The notes under the pieces are model-generated. The model saw only the letters and a list, made by a program, of their open reading frames with translations. It did not search any database and was not told the DNA's origin. A stretch of 64,000 nt of DNA from the NCBI RefSeq assembly GCF_043290135.1, contig NC_134701.1:202187101-202251100 (forward strand). Direction: 5' to 3'. Source of the stretch: Rhipicephalus microplus (taxonomy: Eukaryota; Arthropoda; Arachnida; Ixodida; Ixodidae). Positions 1 to 11,971 of this stretch are shown piece by piece. The translations under genes and the position numbers were made by a program. Numbering within the stretch: position 1 is the stretch's first letter; the number at the start of each line of letters is the position of its first letter.

Positions 1-3000
1 AGGGCGCGCAAAGATGGCAGAGAGGGAGGCTTGGTAGAAAGGATCAACCAATGAGAGGCGTGCCAAGAGGCTTGAAGGGTGTTTAAGCTTGGCAGATGGA
101 CGAAGGGGGATATCAAGGGAGGAAATAGTGTTCGTTGGGTAACAGTGTTCGTGAAGTGGAGCTGGCGGCTTTTTTCCCTCTCCCTCACAGTCATCATATC
201 CTCATTTTAGCATGTTTCTACCGTAGTCTGAATCTGGGTAACAGAAGTGTCAACCGCATGTGTGTCAACCGCATGCAAAGCAGTAAATATTACAACGAAG
301 GCGAGATATTAGTCTCATAGTGTAATTTTTCTTGGCACTGTGAATTGCTAGCCCCTATAAATAAAGATAAAGTGGATGCGATGTTGCCATCAATGTATAT
401 TTTAGAATAGCATGTTTCGATCCTCCCTTTTAGAATGAATACAAAGCATCTGGCCGCTTTTCTTTCATATCGAGAGAAGTTCTGCTATCGCTTGTGCAAG
501 ACGTAAAGCCACGATACTAAGCGACAACCTTGTGCTACGTGCCCAGTCCTAACGCTGGCATGACTGTTTTACGTCCGTTCGAAGTTTAAGGATTCTTATG
601 CTTGAAAAACCGTATTGCTCTACATAGAACTGTGAAGGCTAACGCCAGGAACTATATGGTCATGCTAGCTAAGACGACCAATACAGAAGGAGTGTGTGGG
701 AAAGTGCGCAGTAATACAATGACACCCAGCCTGGAGCCTTATATGATGCGGCTTTTTAGCCGGCCCTTATACGTATCCCCGTTCGATATATATCAAAGAG
801 GCATCAACTTTTCGAGCTACAATCAAGATTCTTTTTATTATATATTACTGTTTTATGACTGTTTTCGCCCGTCACTGAGCAAAACTAATGTTTAGAATAT
901 TTAAGAAAAAAGAAGCTCCAAGTTGATGAGGAACAATATCATAAGATAGGTATGTGTGCCCCAATTCTTCGCCTGAAAAGCTTCTGTACGTTGTAAGATG
1001 AATAAAAAAAAACATATAGGTGAATGACGCTAACTAAGTGACCACTCACGTTTTTTTTTATTGTTCCTTGTCATATGTGCTGTTTCATATATATTTTATA
1101 GTGTTACGCGAAAAAGCCTAGCGATACAAACTTTTGTTCACATGTCCGCCTTCATGTCGCATTTAAATTGAATGACCATGAAGTGGAGGTTATTGCAGAC
1201 GAGTGGTCTCACGCCAAGCGGTAACCGCAGTCAACTACAAAGGTTCACAAAACAATGTTTACAAAAATATTTTAGGATCTGTTAGCAATTAAAACAGCAT
1301 AATTGAATACGTTTTATATCATATCATGCCTTCAATCATCATGTCAAATAGTGTGATCGAATGTACCTAGATGTTACTCTCATATTTTTAATCTCCAATG
1401 GGATTCTCATTATCGACGAAGCAGCGCTATTCTCCTGTGAGCGTGTACTTTGATATGCTGCTCTGTGAGCACGTGGCTATGCACAGATACAATATTAAAC
1501 CCACCTAAATGTTGCTCAAATGCGGTCTCCAGAAATGTCACAAAACATGCACAAGCACTCTCAGCACGGAAAATGTAAATTGAATCGTCCGGAAAACGTC
1601 CCACGTTGCCAAGCATTTTCCCGGTTGCTTTGCCACGTCTGGGACTTGCCTTTCAGATATAAGTACACATTTTAAAGCTTGTTTTCTGGGTTGGCCCATT
1701 GGTTCTACTTCGCACAGAGTTTGAACTGGTCCCGCCAGTCATGGGTGTCTTCATAGGCTCATCGTGAAAGCATTCAGGAATCATAGGATTCGGCAGCGTC
1801 TTCTGCAATGCATGGAGCTGCAGCTGTAATGGTTTCTGAGGGAGTCAAGTGATTACTCTCTCGCAGGGAGCTGAGCTCGGGTGCCAAGCCTAGAAGACGT
1901 TGACTGAAACAGTGAACCCGTGTGTAGACGCGTGGTAGCGATTTCGGGCTCGATGGTCAGCTCCATGAAGGGGTGCTAGGCATGAGGACTACACTGTACC
2001 TCCACCGTTGTGATGACGCTGGATCGACGAGCGCACGGAAAACCACAAACAAGTACGTTTGCTTTGTTAGCTTTTCCTTAAAAAATAATGAGACGTGCCC
2101 ACTCTGGGGGACTGGCCAAGAATGAGTAGTTAAATATTTGAAAGGTTACTCAAAACTGTTAAGAAATAAAAAAAGCGAAATATTAAATATACGTATTACA
2201 TTAGTTTAGGACTACAAGCCATATGCTTAACAGCTGGTAGTCGAGACTGCCGTAATAACCTCATTAGAACAATTTTGGAGAGTACATTTATTCAATCATT
2301 GAAGAGACCGGAACGTCTTCATCGTCTTTGCACTCGGCGAAGAACACTCGCGTTGCTTCGTTTTTACCACCACTAGCTGAAACATACGTGCGCAATTTAG
2401 AGAGACCATTAAAATCCGTAAAGGTGTGCTACCGAAAATCTCCACAATACAAGCCAAGCGAAGTTAGTGTACAGTAAAAATAAAAGGTAAGAATAATGGT
2501 AGAAAGGAACAAAAGGACATGCAAAAAAAACTACGAACGTTGTCGTCCTCAATCGCGTTGCTTCGACAAGCTGTAACTGAACACCACAGATAAATTTTCA
2601 GCAAGCGCGCTTCCGAACCCAGTCAAGCAGGGATCAATACACCATTCACTCATCTCTCTATAAACTGTCTCTACTTGTAACTTCGTGCCGTACATGCCTG
2701 AGTAACTACTGTGCGGTTGAAGACGCATGCAGCTTAGAACGCGGAAAAATTACACAATATCAAATATACGAAAAGCTTTAGGCGATCCATCATCTCGTGC
2801 TATTTATCAAATTGCGTCGTTGGGCTCAAGTCAGACACAGTCGTTTGATTCTGGTATTCGCAACAAGTATTAAACTATTAAAATGGCGATCTCTATCTTC
2901 TCAAGTCTAAAGAAAAAAATCTATAGTGATTTTTTCAGAATACAAATCTATGTTTTTATTACCTATCGACGACCGTTTAATCTTTGGGGAGGCCACACAG

Positions 3001-4483
3001 TATACAGTTTACCGAATTATTTCCCCAGTGAAGGGTAGTATAATGAAAGCTTCCCACGCTTTTCTCCTTTCCTCTTTTCCTCTGATTGCAAGCGCCCCCT
3101 TCTGGCTAACATTGGTCAACCAATGACAGAGAAGCCTAATCATGTTTCTTATATCGTTTTCCCAATCAGTACCATAAAAATGTCTGCAAAACGAAGTCAT
3201 TAACGCGACCGCGTTAAATCAACAATGGTGATGGAGCCCACTTTTCTTAGTTGTGAACACTTTCCCATGTCAGATTCCAGCCTTTGAAAACCTAACGTTT
3301 CGGAGCAGTCAACGTATACTGTGGAAGCTTCACTGAAAGTAGCATTGCTATCAACAACACTACTTTAGCTTCCTAACAAGAAGCATTCCCCGGCTACGCA
3401 AAACATGTTGCCGAAACGTGTAGGCATATACTCCATCAAAATGGGTGAGGTTTCCCTTAAGCCGCTTTGTGCGGCTATTTCGCTTTATCTACCTGCATTT
3501 ACCACTATGTGCAGTCGAGTTAAACATAGGTTGCAACACGATGTCCGTATGCATACTCCAAATGGCGCCAACACTACAAAGTGGCGCCTAAATAGAAAAA
3601 AAAAACTGGTGAATTAAAGTCCCTCAGCAATACTTTTTCAACCTTTTTAGCGTTTTTCGCTTTCATTTTACAGTCTTGGTGTCACTTCAATCATAGCAAG
3701 TGTGTTGCAACTCTTATTGAGCGTGACTGTACATGGGTGTAAACGAAAATCATTTATACAAATATATGAATCAAATAAACATGCAAGAACCTTGCAGAAA
3801 TAAACAGCTCCGGTAGCGTTCTTTTATAAGGCCAAACGGTCGCCCAGTGATTAGGTCATTACCTGCAACACTGCTCTACTGAAATAAAAATACAAAGAAC
3901 AGGAATGCACTGGCCAAAATGTGTTAAAATAGAAGACCAATCCACCCGAAAAAAACAATACTTATTACCGTTTGGTTCTTTCAGTCACACTTGCTGACTC
4001 ATAAGTGTGCTTTCCATGATGACAAATGTAGACGAAATCAATCGTTTTGGCTGCATAGAGCTTACTTACTGCGCGAGCAGTAAATAAGCTATCACGTTTC
4101 ATGTGTCAATCTCGTGATTACCACTGTTTTCAATGCAATGTGAACAAATCATTGCAGACTTCATAGCTCTGTGACCGGTTGTAGCTACTCAAACACATGG
4201 CCAAGCACCTCCACTGCGGTTTCACGTGCGTATGAATGCCACTCATAGACTGCGCTGCTGTGCAGTGTTTAGCAATGGACAGAATCTTCAGCGCGCAAGA
4301 CGACCTGTTTAATGCCGTGTACGCCCGAGCTTAGAATATATGAATAGCTAAAAAAATTTCGTATATTATCTCTGAAGATGTTACGATGTTCTATAACTTT
4401 AGTTGAAGTGTCATATATTGACTGTTATATTAACAATAACCACATATACATTCAAAACACCTACAGTGACGAACACACATATG
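1..4483. other. gene-free AT-rich stretch
   Basis: I see no convincing gene here. The longest open frames are under 100 codons, lack recognisable domains and have no clear start context. Homopolymer A and T runs and isolated AATAAA-like strings occur but do not line up with any coding sequence. It reads as ordinary tick intergenic DNA or very old repeat remnants. Confidence 0.55.
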
Positions 4484-4663
4484 CAGGTTGTCCCACGTAT
4501 ACCTTTATCCAGAGTTTAGAATTTCGCTGGTGCAAGTAATTGCGACGCGACCAAATGCATGCTGCTCACCATTGCCTGAAATTAGTCATACCATTTTTTT
4601 GTGTTCTCAAATATTGTTTAATTAGATCTGTTTATAAATAACTTTTGAAGAAAGAAGATAGAT

Positions 4664-5143
4664 GGATGGATGGATGAAAAACTTTTATTGGGGTCCTGAA
4701 GGATTCCACCCCCGTTTTATAGGGGTAGAATCGCGGGCCGCTCCCACGTTGGGACGGGGAGGCCCAGCCTCACCGCCGCATCGTGGGCCTTCTGGACAGC
4801 CTTGAGTTGTTGTATGAGGACCGGACTCGCGAGCATTAAATGAAAGGAGTTCTCAGAAAATTCTTCATTTTTTCTTTGTAAAGAGGGGCACCTCCAGAGC
4901 ATGTGGTTAAAATCACTGCGATTCTGGCAGTCTGGACCAAGTTCTGAAATATCGGAGTAATGGCTATAGGTTACGAGGCTAGGGTATGTTCCCGTCTGAA
5001 GCATGCGAAGAGAGATTGCCTGTGGCCTAGACAACTTTTCGTGTGGCAATGGAAATGACCTACGGCCTAATTGATAATGCTTCGTGATCTCGTTGAAGGT
5101 AGTCAAAATGTCCCTAAAATGAAGGCTGCTGGCTGACTCCTCT
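4664..5143 (-). mobile_element. 5'-truncated non-LTR retrotransposon, 3' end only
   Basis: Read on the minus strand, this holds the last part of an ORF2 followed by a short 3' UTR with AATAAA and a tail of ATCC/ATCT repeats (4661-4676 on the plus strand). The 13-bp direct repeat AAAGAAGATAGAT flanks it at 4651-4663 and 5144-5156, and a further tandem copy lies at 5157-5169. This is a clean target-site duplication for target-primed reverse transcription. It sits in the left arm of the foldback element and is therefore younger than it. Confidence 0.72.
4717..5143 (-). pseudogene. C-terminal fragment of non-LTR ORF2 protein
   Basis: The translated frame carries the post-RNase H tail typical of tick I-like ORF2 proteins: a KLSRPQAISLRMLQTGTYPS block, then a degenerate zinc-finger-like segment ending HMLWRCPSL. 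In related elements this segment has two extra Cys residues before the His; here only part of that pattern (PDCQN) survives. The open frame runs upstream into the foldback arm up to 5388, but residues from that arm are not part of the retrotransposon. No RT or RNase H catalytic residues are present, so it is a dead 3' fragment. Confidence 0.6.
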
Positions 5144-6741
5144 AAAGAAGATAGATAAAGAAGATAGATAAAAAATTTTAATGAGAAAGTTGTAGATCGG
5201 TTTGCAAAACGTCCGAATAGATAGTTGTGAACTTTATATTTGTTACGTATTAGTGTTTTTCTGATATTTACAAATGCCAACGAAATGAAAAAAATACCAC
5301 GTGACAAACCCATGCGTTCGCCAGTTCGCAGAATGATTCTAGTGCTTCCTAACGTTCCGCGTACGAACAACCATAGCATTTGCGCCATTGTGCTGTCCCG
5401 GCAAAGTCACAACGGTGGTGATGGCTTTACGATGAAAACGTTTTGCTATAGGCCAAAAAAACGATAACTGCTGTGATTGCTTATCGCTGTCATGAACCGG
5501 CGCGAAGGAAGCGTGTAGTCCGTGCGCGGAACGTTAGGGAGCACTAGAGTCATCGTGCGCATTGACATGCGAGTGGGTTTGTCACGTGTTATCTTTTGTA
5601 CTTTGCGGGTATTTGTAATTAGCAGAAAAACTTTAATACTCAACAGACATAAAGTTCAAAACTATCTATTTGGACGCTTCGCAAACCGATTTACAACTTT
5701 CTCATTAAATTTTTTTATCCAACTTTGTTTTTTGAAAAGTTTGTTAAGTAAACAAATGTAATTAAACAATATTTGAGAACACAAGAAATATTTTGGCTAA
5801 CACTAGGCAACCGTGAGCAACGGGGATTCGGTCGCATCGTAATTTCTTGTGCGGGCATATTTTTAAACTCTGGCTAAAGTTACCTGGGACACCCTGTCTA
5901 CACAAAAGACGATCGGAGGCGCTATTCGCAGATCACTCGCCAGGTCCATGCCGGCGGCAAGTAATCTTTTCGTCCACTTTACTTTATTCACATTTACATT
6001 GAAGTTACAAATAATAGCATCCCCAACACTTTCCTTGGCATCCTTGTCTGTTAGTTCTCAATAATATTGTGATTAACAAAAATATTCAACCCTTAAATTT
6101 TCACTTGTATCCTATATACAAACCAAAAAGTTATTAATGCAATTTCATTCTGATGTGTAGTCCTCCAAGACACCAGCCACACTTTTGTGTGTTTGTTTGA
6201 CAGAAGCACTGTCTCATCGTGGGCTGAGAAGGTGCCACGGCTCCAAACTCTCGTGCATGAAGAGGATCCTCCAGAACCCGTCGTTCTTTGTCAGGACGCG
6301 AATTGTCACAGACGACGTGTTTAAAGTCCCCACGAGTGTTATTATAGCGCATGCAGGAGAGTCTGAAGGCTTTATTTTGTGCCTAATGTAGTTCGTATTG
6401 GCAGCGTGCAGTTTGAGCGTCAGAGCCAGAGAATGCATGTTTCACCTTGCCTGGTTAGTCCTTGTGGCTAATAACACCGGGTTTAATGTGCGCATTGGTC
6501 GTAGACGTAATGTGCGCACGTTAGAGGGTCGGAGCTATGCCCCGAAACATATTGCACACATTTTACATGTCTAATAACGCAGCCTATTTACAGCAGATGT
6601 TGCCCATTGTTATAGACTGTTGTTGAATTCAGCAAAAACCCATTATACTCAAAACGAAAAAAAATAACGAAAAAAAATCTCTTTTACTTTCGTTATTCTT
6701 GGCATGCGATAGAGCATGGGATATGAAGTAGACATTCGAAG

Positions 6742-6845
6742 GGACAGGTCGTGCGAACAAAGACATAAGAAAGAAGTGAGGATTCCGCAAACGCCATTAA
6801 GCTGTTCTGACTTTCTTCTTATGTGCGTTCTTGCGCGCTCTGTTT
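6742..6845. mobile_element. short palindromic MITE-like hairpin
   Basis: The left half, containing GAACAAAGACATAAGAAAGAAG, is an imperfect reverse complement of the right half, CTTTCTTCTTATGTGCGTTC, around a short centre. It shares the 'AAGA(C/A)A-AAGAA' arm style with hairpins at 7077 and 11855. No coding capacity. Probably a non-autonomous DNA transposon of a type common in ticks (inference). Confidence 0.5.
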
Positions 6846-7076
6846 TTTTTTCTTTTCTTTTGAGTGAATTCTCACCATTTCGCTTTACTTCATGGTTTTC
6901 TGTTCAATTCGCCACTGTCCTGAGCTCAGAGTGCTTTAAGACATGTAAAGAAGCTTGTAGCGTGGTGCAGCTTATATAAACAAAGACAAGCGCGAAGTGT
7001 TTCAAGCGCCGCAGTAAAAGGTAACCTTATGAAAGTAGCTAACGTGGTTGCTTGGGCGAGTCAGTACGACATGATT

Positions 7077-7182
7077 CACATAAAAAACAGCGTCAATAAA
7101 AATGGACAAGAAAAGAAGGAGTCAGTGCCGCTGTCTGTCGCCTTTTTTTCTTGTCCCTCGTTATTGGCACTGTTTTTATGTG
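7077..7182. mobile_element. short palindromic MITE-like hairpin
   Basis: CACATAAAAAACAGCG at 7077 pairs imperfectly with the complement of CACTGTTTTTATGTG at 7168-7182. The inner arms GGACAAGAAAAGAAGG (7104-7119) and CCTTTTTTTCTTGTCC (7141-7156) pair too. A 14-bp direct repeat, GTAACCTTATGAAA, lies at 7021-7034 and 7182-7195. It may be a target duplication of a slightly larger unit, or chance. Confidence 0.55.
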
Positions 7183-9286
7183 TAACCTTATGAAATAATG
7201 AAAAAAACTGAGCAACACGTGGCTTCCGTATGCAGATACCCAGAGACCCGGCTGAGTACGAAAGACAACGTGGCTGATTGACTTTTAAGCACTGATTCTA
7301 CTATCATTATAAGATATTTTCCAGCACCTTACACCAATTAAATTAGCGTTTGTGGGCAAGTCGGTGAGAACGTGGCGCATTTCACGTGTTAATGTGCAAT
7401 TAGCGGTGAAAAATCTCGATTGATTTTTGTTTAAAGATCAGCACTACTCGGCGTCACGCGTTGACAAAGGCGTTACGTCGTTTATATAAAGTGATTCTCT
7501 ACACAGCTCTGATTTAAAAGAATAGCTATGAACAGCCTATGGACTATGGACTCTATGGCCGCACAACGTGGTTGAAAGGCTATAGAGCTATCTGTCCGGA
7601 CGTGAAAGCAGCCCTCTATGCGCTGAGTGATGCCTCGAAGGATGTATATAGCGTTATTTCATTCCATCAATCTAGGGCTTGCATTTACATGTATTCAGAA
7701 TAGGAGCGACACGCACTAATGTGCCGAATAAAGAATAGCCTTTCTTAAGTAAATGTTTGTTCACAAGTTTTGTACCGGCATGTATTACAGCCCTTGTTTA
7801 GTAGCGCATTGTTCTGAATCTTAGCATTCTGACTTTTTTCACCTTAGGACCTGGAAATATTGCGTCGCCTTTGTTTCACTCCATGCTGACGCAGTGCCAG
7901 TGACTGAAATCTTTCATCATTAACAATTTGCATTGTGGCCGTCTGCACGTGCACACCATAGCATACTGTCTATCACCACATTACAATACTCATGGTTGAA
8001 ACTCAGCTACTAGAAGAATGAAGATATGATTTTGTAAGTTTACTGTCACACAATTTCACTGTTTCCGTTTCACGGTGGCCGAATATAGGGTAACCGGAGG
8101 GGAGCCGCAGGCGCAAAAAATAAAACCCCGCAAAGATTGCGTTTCCATCGTCTCCGTCCCCGAGCCAGATCACCTTTCAAACATCGGGGAGACTGGGTAG
8201 CCAACCGGGAAATGCACGCGTGCGGAAGAAAATGAAAATAAATAAATTTATATGAATGGGAGAAGAAAAATAGTACCAATGCCCAAAACAAAGCTCTCGC
8301 ACCTTCTTGCACGCAATCCGCTTTTCCCACTTTTGTTTTCCACAGAGATGATAAAAGTTTTCCACCTTAACTCGCCTCAAGAAGCTTGAAACAAAACACT
8401 CACTTCGTTCAACGTTGGGAATAGAGCAAGTGCGAAAGAGTAGTGGTATTGAATAAGAGAGACGACACCAAGAGATCTGGCAAGCCTCAACTTTCGGGGA
8501 GTAGCACACCATCTTCCTTTTAGGGTAGGCTCGCTATACAGCACCTCTTCTTGGAGTAAGCCGTCCCATCGTTGACGGGAGAACATCAATCAGGGGTCGG
8601 CCTGCCTTTAGATCACATCGGTGTTTCGTAGCGTCCGCTTTTTGTCAAGTCCAGTTCTCTTTTTACTATATTGGTTACCTTCATCTCGTGCTCTCAGCGT
8701 TGAGCTAGACAGCAATTGCATAGTAGTATAGCGATACCCGCAAGGCGTTCAATTAGTAAAAATGACAAAAGTAAAAAAATAAGAAAATTAGATTTCTTCT
8801 GTGAACATATATGAAGAGAGCGTGATCATGGGAAACGAGAATCGATATTGTCACATGGTCATAACGTCGACGAAGGCAGTGACGGCATGTCTGAAATTAA
8901 TTCATTAGTTGGCCGAACAGTAAGCAGGGAAATACGAACGCACAGTAAAGCAAGAAATGCAAGATGTACACCTATATCGGCGAGCACAGCATCGGCAGTC
9001 GATAACCCGACATGAGGTAATGCGCGTCGTAATTTATGCATGTGGCATCGAATATTCCAGCATTATCACTAGTGGCCACAAAAGTTCCAGAAGAATCTGA
9101 ATGTTCACACTGCACCCTTAATTGCCTCAGAAGGTTCCAAGATTTTCTCGGTGGTTCTTCATAAATCGGTGCGGTTCGCGAAAGGCAGCACTTACACGTG
9201 TCATGAGGCGATAACAAAACTTGAGAAAGGAGTGTGGCAGTATGCTGCTGGTCGAGGTGTTCTTGATGTATGCGTTGTTTATCCTG

Positions 9287-9288
9287 GT

Positions 9289-9321
<33 letters not shown>
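9287..9321 (+). repeat. TCAA/ATCA microsatellite
   Basis: About eight tetranucleotide units, mostly TCAA with one ATAA variant. The same tail closes the Ruka-like SINEs in this window, so it could be the remnant tail of a lost SINE, but no SINE body is recognisable beside it. Confidence 0.7.
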
Positions 9322-9779
9322 GTTCAGCTAACGTGCATATCAATACCCGTAAGATCTTTGGCTCGCGAACGACAATAAAAAGTAATGAACAATACAATTG
9401 AGACATTCTATACAAGGCGATCAAAAGCTTTAATGTTCGAACGAAAAGACAGGACACCAGGGCAAAAATAAGATACTGTAACACGACATATGCAGAACGC
9501 TAGTGACAACTTAAGAATCACAAGGTTCCTTACCTATTCGCCTAAGACAAATCCAAGGTAGAAGACGCCTTCCTTTTCTTCTCAGTCGATGCGTTGATCC
9601 TTTCCCACCAACATGAATATCTTTTATCATCACCATAATTCACTTCATCATCGTAATTTTTTAACCTTCAAATGCCTCTGATTGTGTGTTACATAAGTGG
9701 AGGGCATAGATAAAAAAACGACATTCAGGCAGACATGAATCAAGCAAATACAACAGAATTAACATGTATAAAAAAACAA

Positions 9780-9910
9780 GGTAAGAGAGAGATAACAAAT
9801 TGAGAAAAAGGCAGGGAGGTGAACCAAGATTGTTGCATCCGGTATGCTACTCTGAACTAAGGGGAGAGGGAATTGGAAAGGAAGGTGAGAAGTAAAGCAA
9901 AGAGAAAACT
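9780..9910 (-). mobile_element. 3'-UTR fragment of the I-like family
   Basis: Read on the minus strand, this matches the 3' UTR shared by the two I-like copies: CCCCTTAGTTC, then GTAGCATACCGGATGC, then CACCTCCCTGCC, then a TC-rich run. Copy 1 (26360-26457) and copy 2 (41420-41514) have the same order of blocks. No ORF2 sequence is left, so it is a severely 5'-truncated insertion or a remnant. Confidence 0.6.
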
Positions 9911-9994
9911 TTCTTTCCTTTTTTTTAAGCGAAATGAGATTTCAAGAATGTCAATATACACAGAAATAATATTGAACTGAAAAGAAAAAAAAAG

Positions 9995-10310
9995 AACACC
10001 AGGCGTGCGCAGAACGCACAGCACTGTCGCAGTGAAAGCTGGAAGAGTGGCCTTTCAGAGCCTTTATTTAACACTATTTCGGTAACTGCTACACGGACAC
10101 TTGCAGGATACCCACTACGCCATAAATCATGCTCGTTTTTGTGTAGTTGGATTGGCATTCACTATGCCATCTTTCAACATTCTTCGGAGAAGCGTGGTAC
10201 CCGCTGGACACTTGCAAGAAGTTTTGCGTAATTTTTTTATGATGTGACTGATGTTGATGAAGAACTATGCCTAGCGCTATTGTAATGGGGGATGCAGCAT
10301 TTCACTACAC
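9995..10310. repeat. possible tick interspersed repeat
   Basis: The block with GCAGTGAAAGCTGGAAGAG, CTACGCCATAAATCATGCTC and GGAGAAGCGTGGTACCCG resembles, from memory, a sequence that recurs in tick genomes and transcripts. It has no second copy in this window and no coding potential, so the call rests on recollection only. Confidence 0.25.
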
Positions 10311-10439
10311 ACTCGTTACGAATTCATATTGTCTGACGCGAGGCTGTTCCTTAGCTGTTCTAAAGCACTTTATTGCACACGTTAGTGCTTTTCTTTAACC
10401 GATATGAAGCCTGCCTATGGTCAGTTTACAATGGAGTTA

Positions 10440-10650
10440 CAAGCACCGGCGTAGTTTAGTTGTAGAATACTGGGATGGCAAGCAGGGTACCCGGTTTCGA
10501 ATACCATTGGGTCATTGCTGTTTTTTATTTACCCAGCTTTTTGCTCGATAGTGGCTACGGACAGCGGCGGCGGCGGACAACTACGGTGCCCGCGACCACT
10601 GATGTGATGTCGTAACAGCTTTCACAGTGAAAGAGATTATCATTCTTTCA
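10440..10650 (+). mobile_element. probable tRNA-derived SINE (third type)
   Basis: A tRNA-like head (GTAGTTTAGTTGTAGAATAC resembling an A box; GGTTTCGAATACC resembling a B box) is followed by a body with GGCGGCGGCGGACAACTACG and an end GTAACAGCTTTCACAGTGAAA. The body matches my memory of a frequent tick repeat. A clear target-site duplication was not found. Confidence 0.42.
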
Positions 10651-11732
10651 TGATCAGAAAGTTGATGACCACCTTTTCCCTTTGAGCATAGTGTGATTTC
10701 ACGTGGTGACGCGATGGGACGTACCATCATGTAATACCTTAGTAACGACCATTTCCACCTAAGCAACAGGTTACTGTGCACCAAAACAAACTTCAAGAAA
10801 TACTTGTCTTAAAAGTCCTACTGTGCTACTGTGAGATGGATTCTATGGAAGACTGACCTCGTACTCGACCAAACTTTCTAACTCTGAATGACAGAAAGAG
10901 TGACATGATATGCTGTTATTTATTCTTTATGATATGTCCCTCTATTAGTATTCCTCAGTCAGAATTCACGCATTGTCGCTTTAATTATTGCAAGCTAATC
11001 ATTTGTTAGGGACAGCCCCATACTAAAAGGGAAGATAAATTATCCTTTCATCGTCGGTATGTAAACGCGTGCTCTCTTATTCCTTTGATATAGTCGTAAA
11101 TCTCGTCCGGCATTCAAGCTCTATTTTATCTATTCGTCGAATGCTCAAGAGAAGCGAGATCAAACGGGAGAATGTTTGGGCGCTCGCGCGTTTGACCTAT
11201 AACACCGAGGAGAGACGATTAATGACGAGAGCACATCGCCCGCGACACTCCTCGCCGTGGTTGTCTTTCTCGCACGAAGTGCTGACCGCGCACTTGCGGC
11301 GATAAATGATTCCTTAGCCCTCCATGACAACGAAACGCCGTCCTTCTCTCGCTCCTATACGTGCATTTTCGGGATGCCGGGAGGAAAAAAAACGCTGTCT
11401 CATCGCGGGCGTTGTCTTCACCATAAACACCGCTGTCACACCCAAACTTCGTCAGCACCTGTACAGAATGCTTGCTGATATTCCACAGGACGAAGTACTT
11501 TTAAGAGTGGCCGTTGTCGTACTCTCACTAGTGCGTCAGTCTCAATACCTACGTACGCAGGTCAACGTGTAGTTCAACAGATGAACGAAAGACGAAGTAA
11601 AAAAAAAAAATTATCTAATAGCGTGGAGACCAAATAGTCGAGTGCAGAGGATTGGTAGAGAGGAACGAAACATTTCGATTATCTGAAGTTTTTTTTCGTG
11701 ATGTAACACAGCGTAATCGCTAGTTCATAGTT

Positions 11733-11818
11733 GCGCACATGTAGCCTTGAAATATCTGCCTAAATGTTGTTTTCTGCGCACATGTAGCCTTGAAATATCT
11801 GCCTAAATGTTGTTTTCT
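11733..11818 (+). repeat. two-copy 43-bp tandem duplication
   Basis: The unit beginning GCGCACATGTAGCCTTGAAA occurs exactly twice, at 11733-11775 and 11776-11818. Perfect identity suggests a recent duplication. Confidence 0.95.
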
Positions 11819-11854
11819 GGTAGTCTGTAAACGTTACTAAATGTTCAAGATTTT

Positions 11855-11971
11855 AGATAGATTTACCAGCGCAAAAAAGACGAACCCCTTAGAAGGAACA
11901 CACTGGTAAAACCTTGTGTCTATGTGTTCCTTTTTAAGTGTTCCATATTTTTGCGTTGCTGAATCAATCTT
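11855..11971. mobile_element. short palindromic MITE-like hairpin
   Basis: The left arm, with AGATAGATTTACCAGCGCAA, pairs with the complement of TTTTTGCGTTGCTGAATCAA on the right. The inner arms GAAGGAACACA and TGTGTTCCTTT pair as well. The CCAGCGCAAAAAA arm is a pattern I associate with tick palindromic repeats. No coding capacity. Confidence 0.55.

Larger units (their letters stand above)
4484..5896. mobile_element. foldback DNA element (imperfect inverted repeat), split by a retrotransposon fragment
   Basis: The left arm (4484-4650, resuming 5157 to about 5420) and the right arm (about 5505-5896) are imperfect reverse complements over nearly their full length, leaving a loop of roughly 100 bp. 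The outer ends are CAGGTTGTCCCACGTA at 4484 and the complement of CAGGGTGTCCCAGGTA at 5881-5896. Matching blocks include TGTGTTCTCAAATATTG on the left and its complement near 5775. Without the inserted fragment at 4664-5156 the element would be about 0.9 kb. No transposase is encoded, so it is presumably a non-autonomous foldback or MITE-type element. I could not see a clear target-site duplication, so the superfamily is open. Confidence 0.7.
5897..9779. other. gene-free stretch with small hairpins
   Basis: No supportable gene. Overlapping minus-strand frames at 8070-8590 are open for up to 111 codons, but they give low-complexity, domain-free translations in three competing frames, which argues against coding. 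Two palindromic MITE-like hairpins lie at 6742-6845 and 7077-7182, listed separately. A TCAA tetranucleotide run lies at 9287-9321. Confidence 0.5.

Noticed and set aside
8070..8590. Three overlapping minus-strand frames of 70-111 codons
   Set aside because: Competing frames without domains, conserved motifs or splice signals. Treated as chance.
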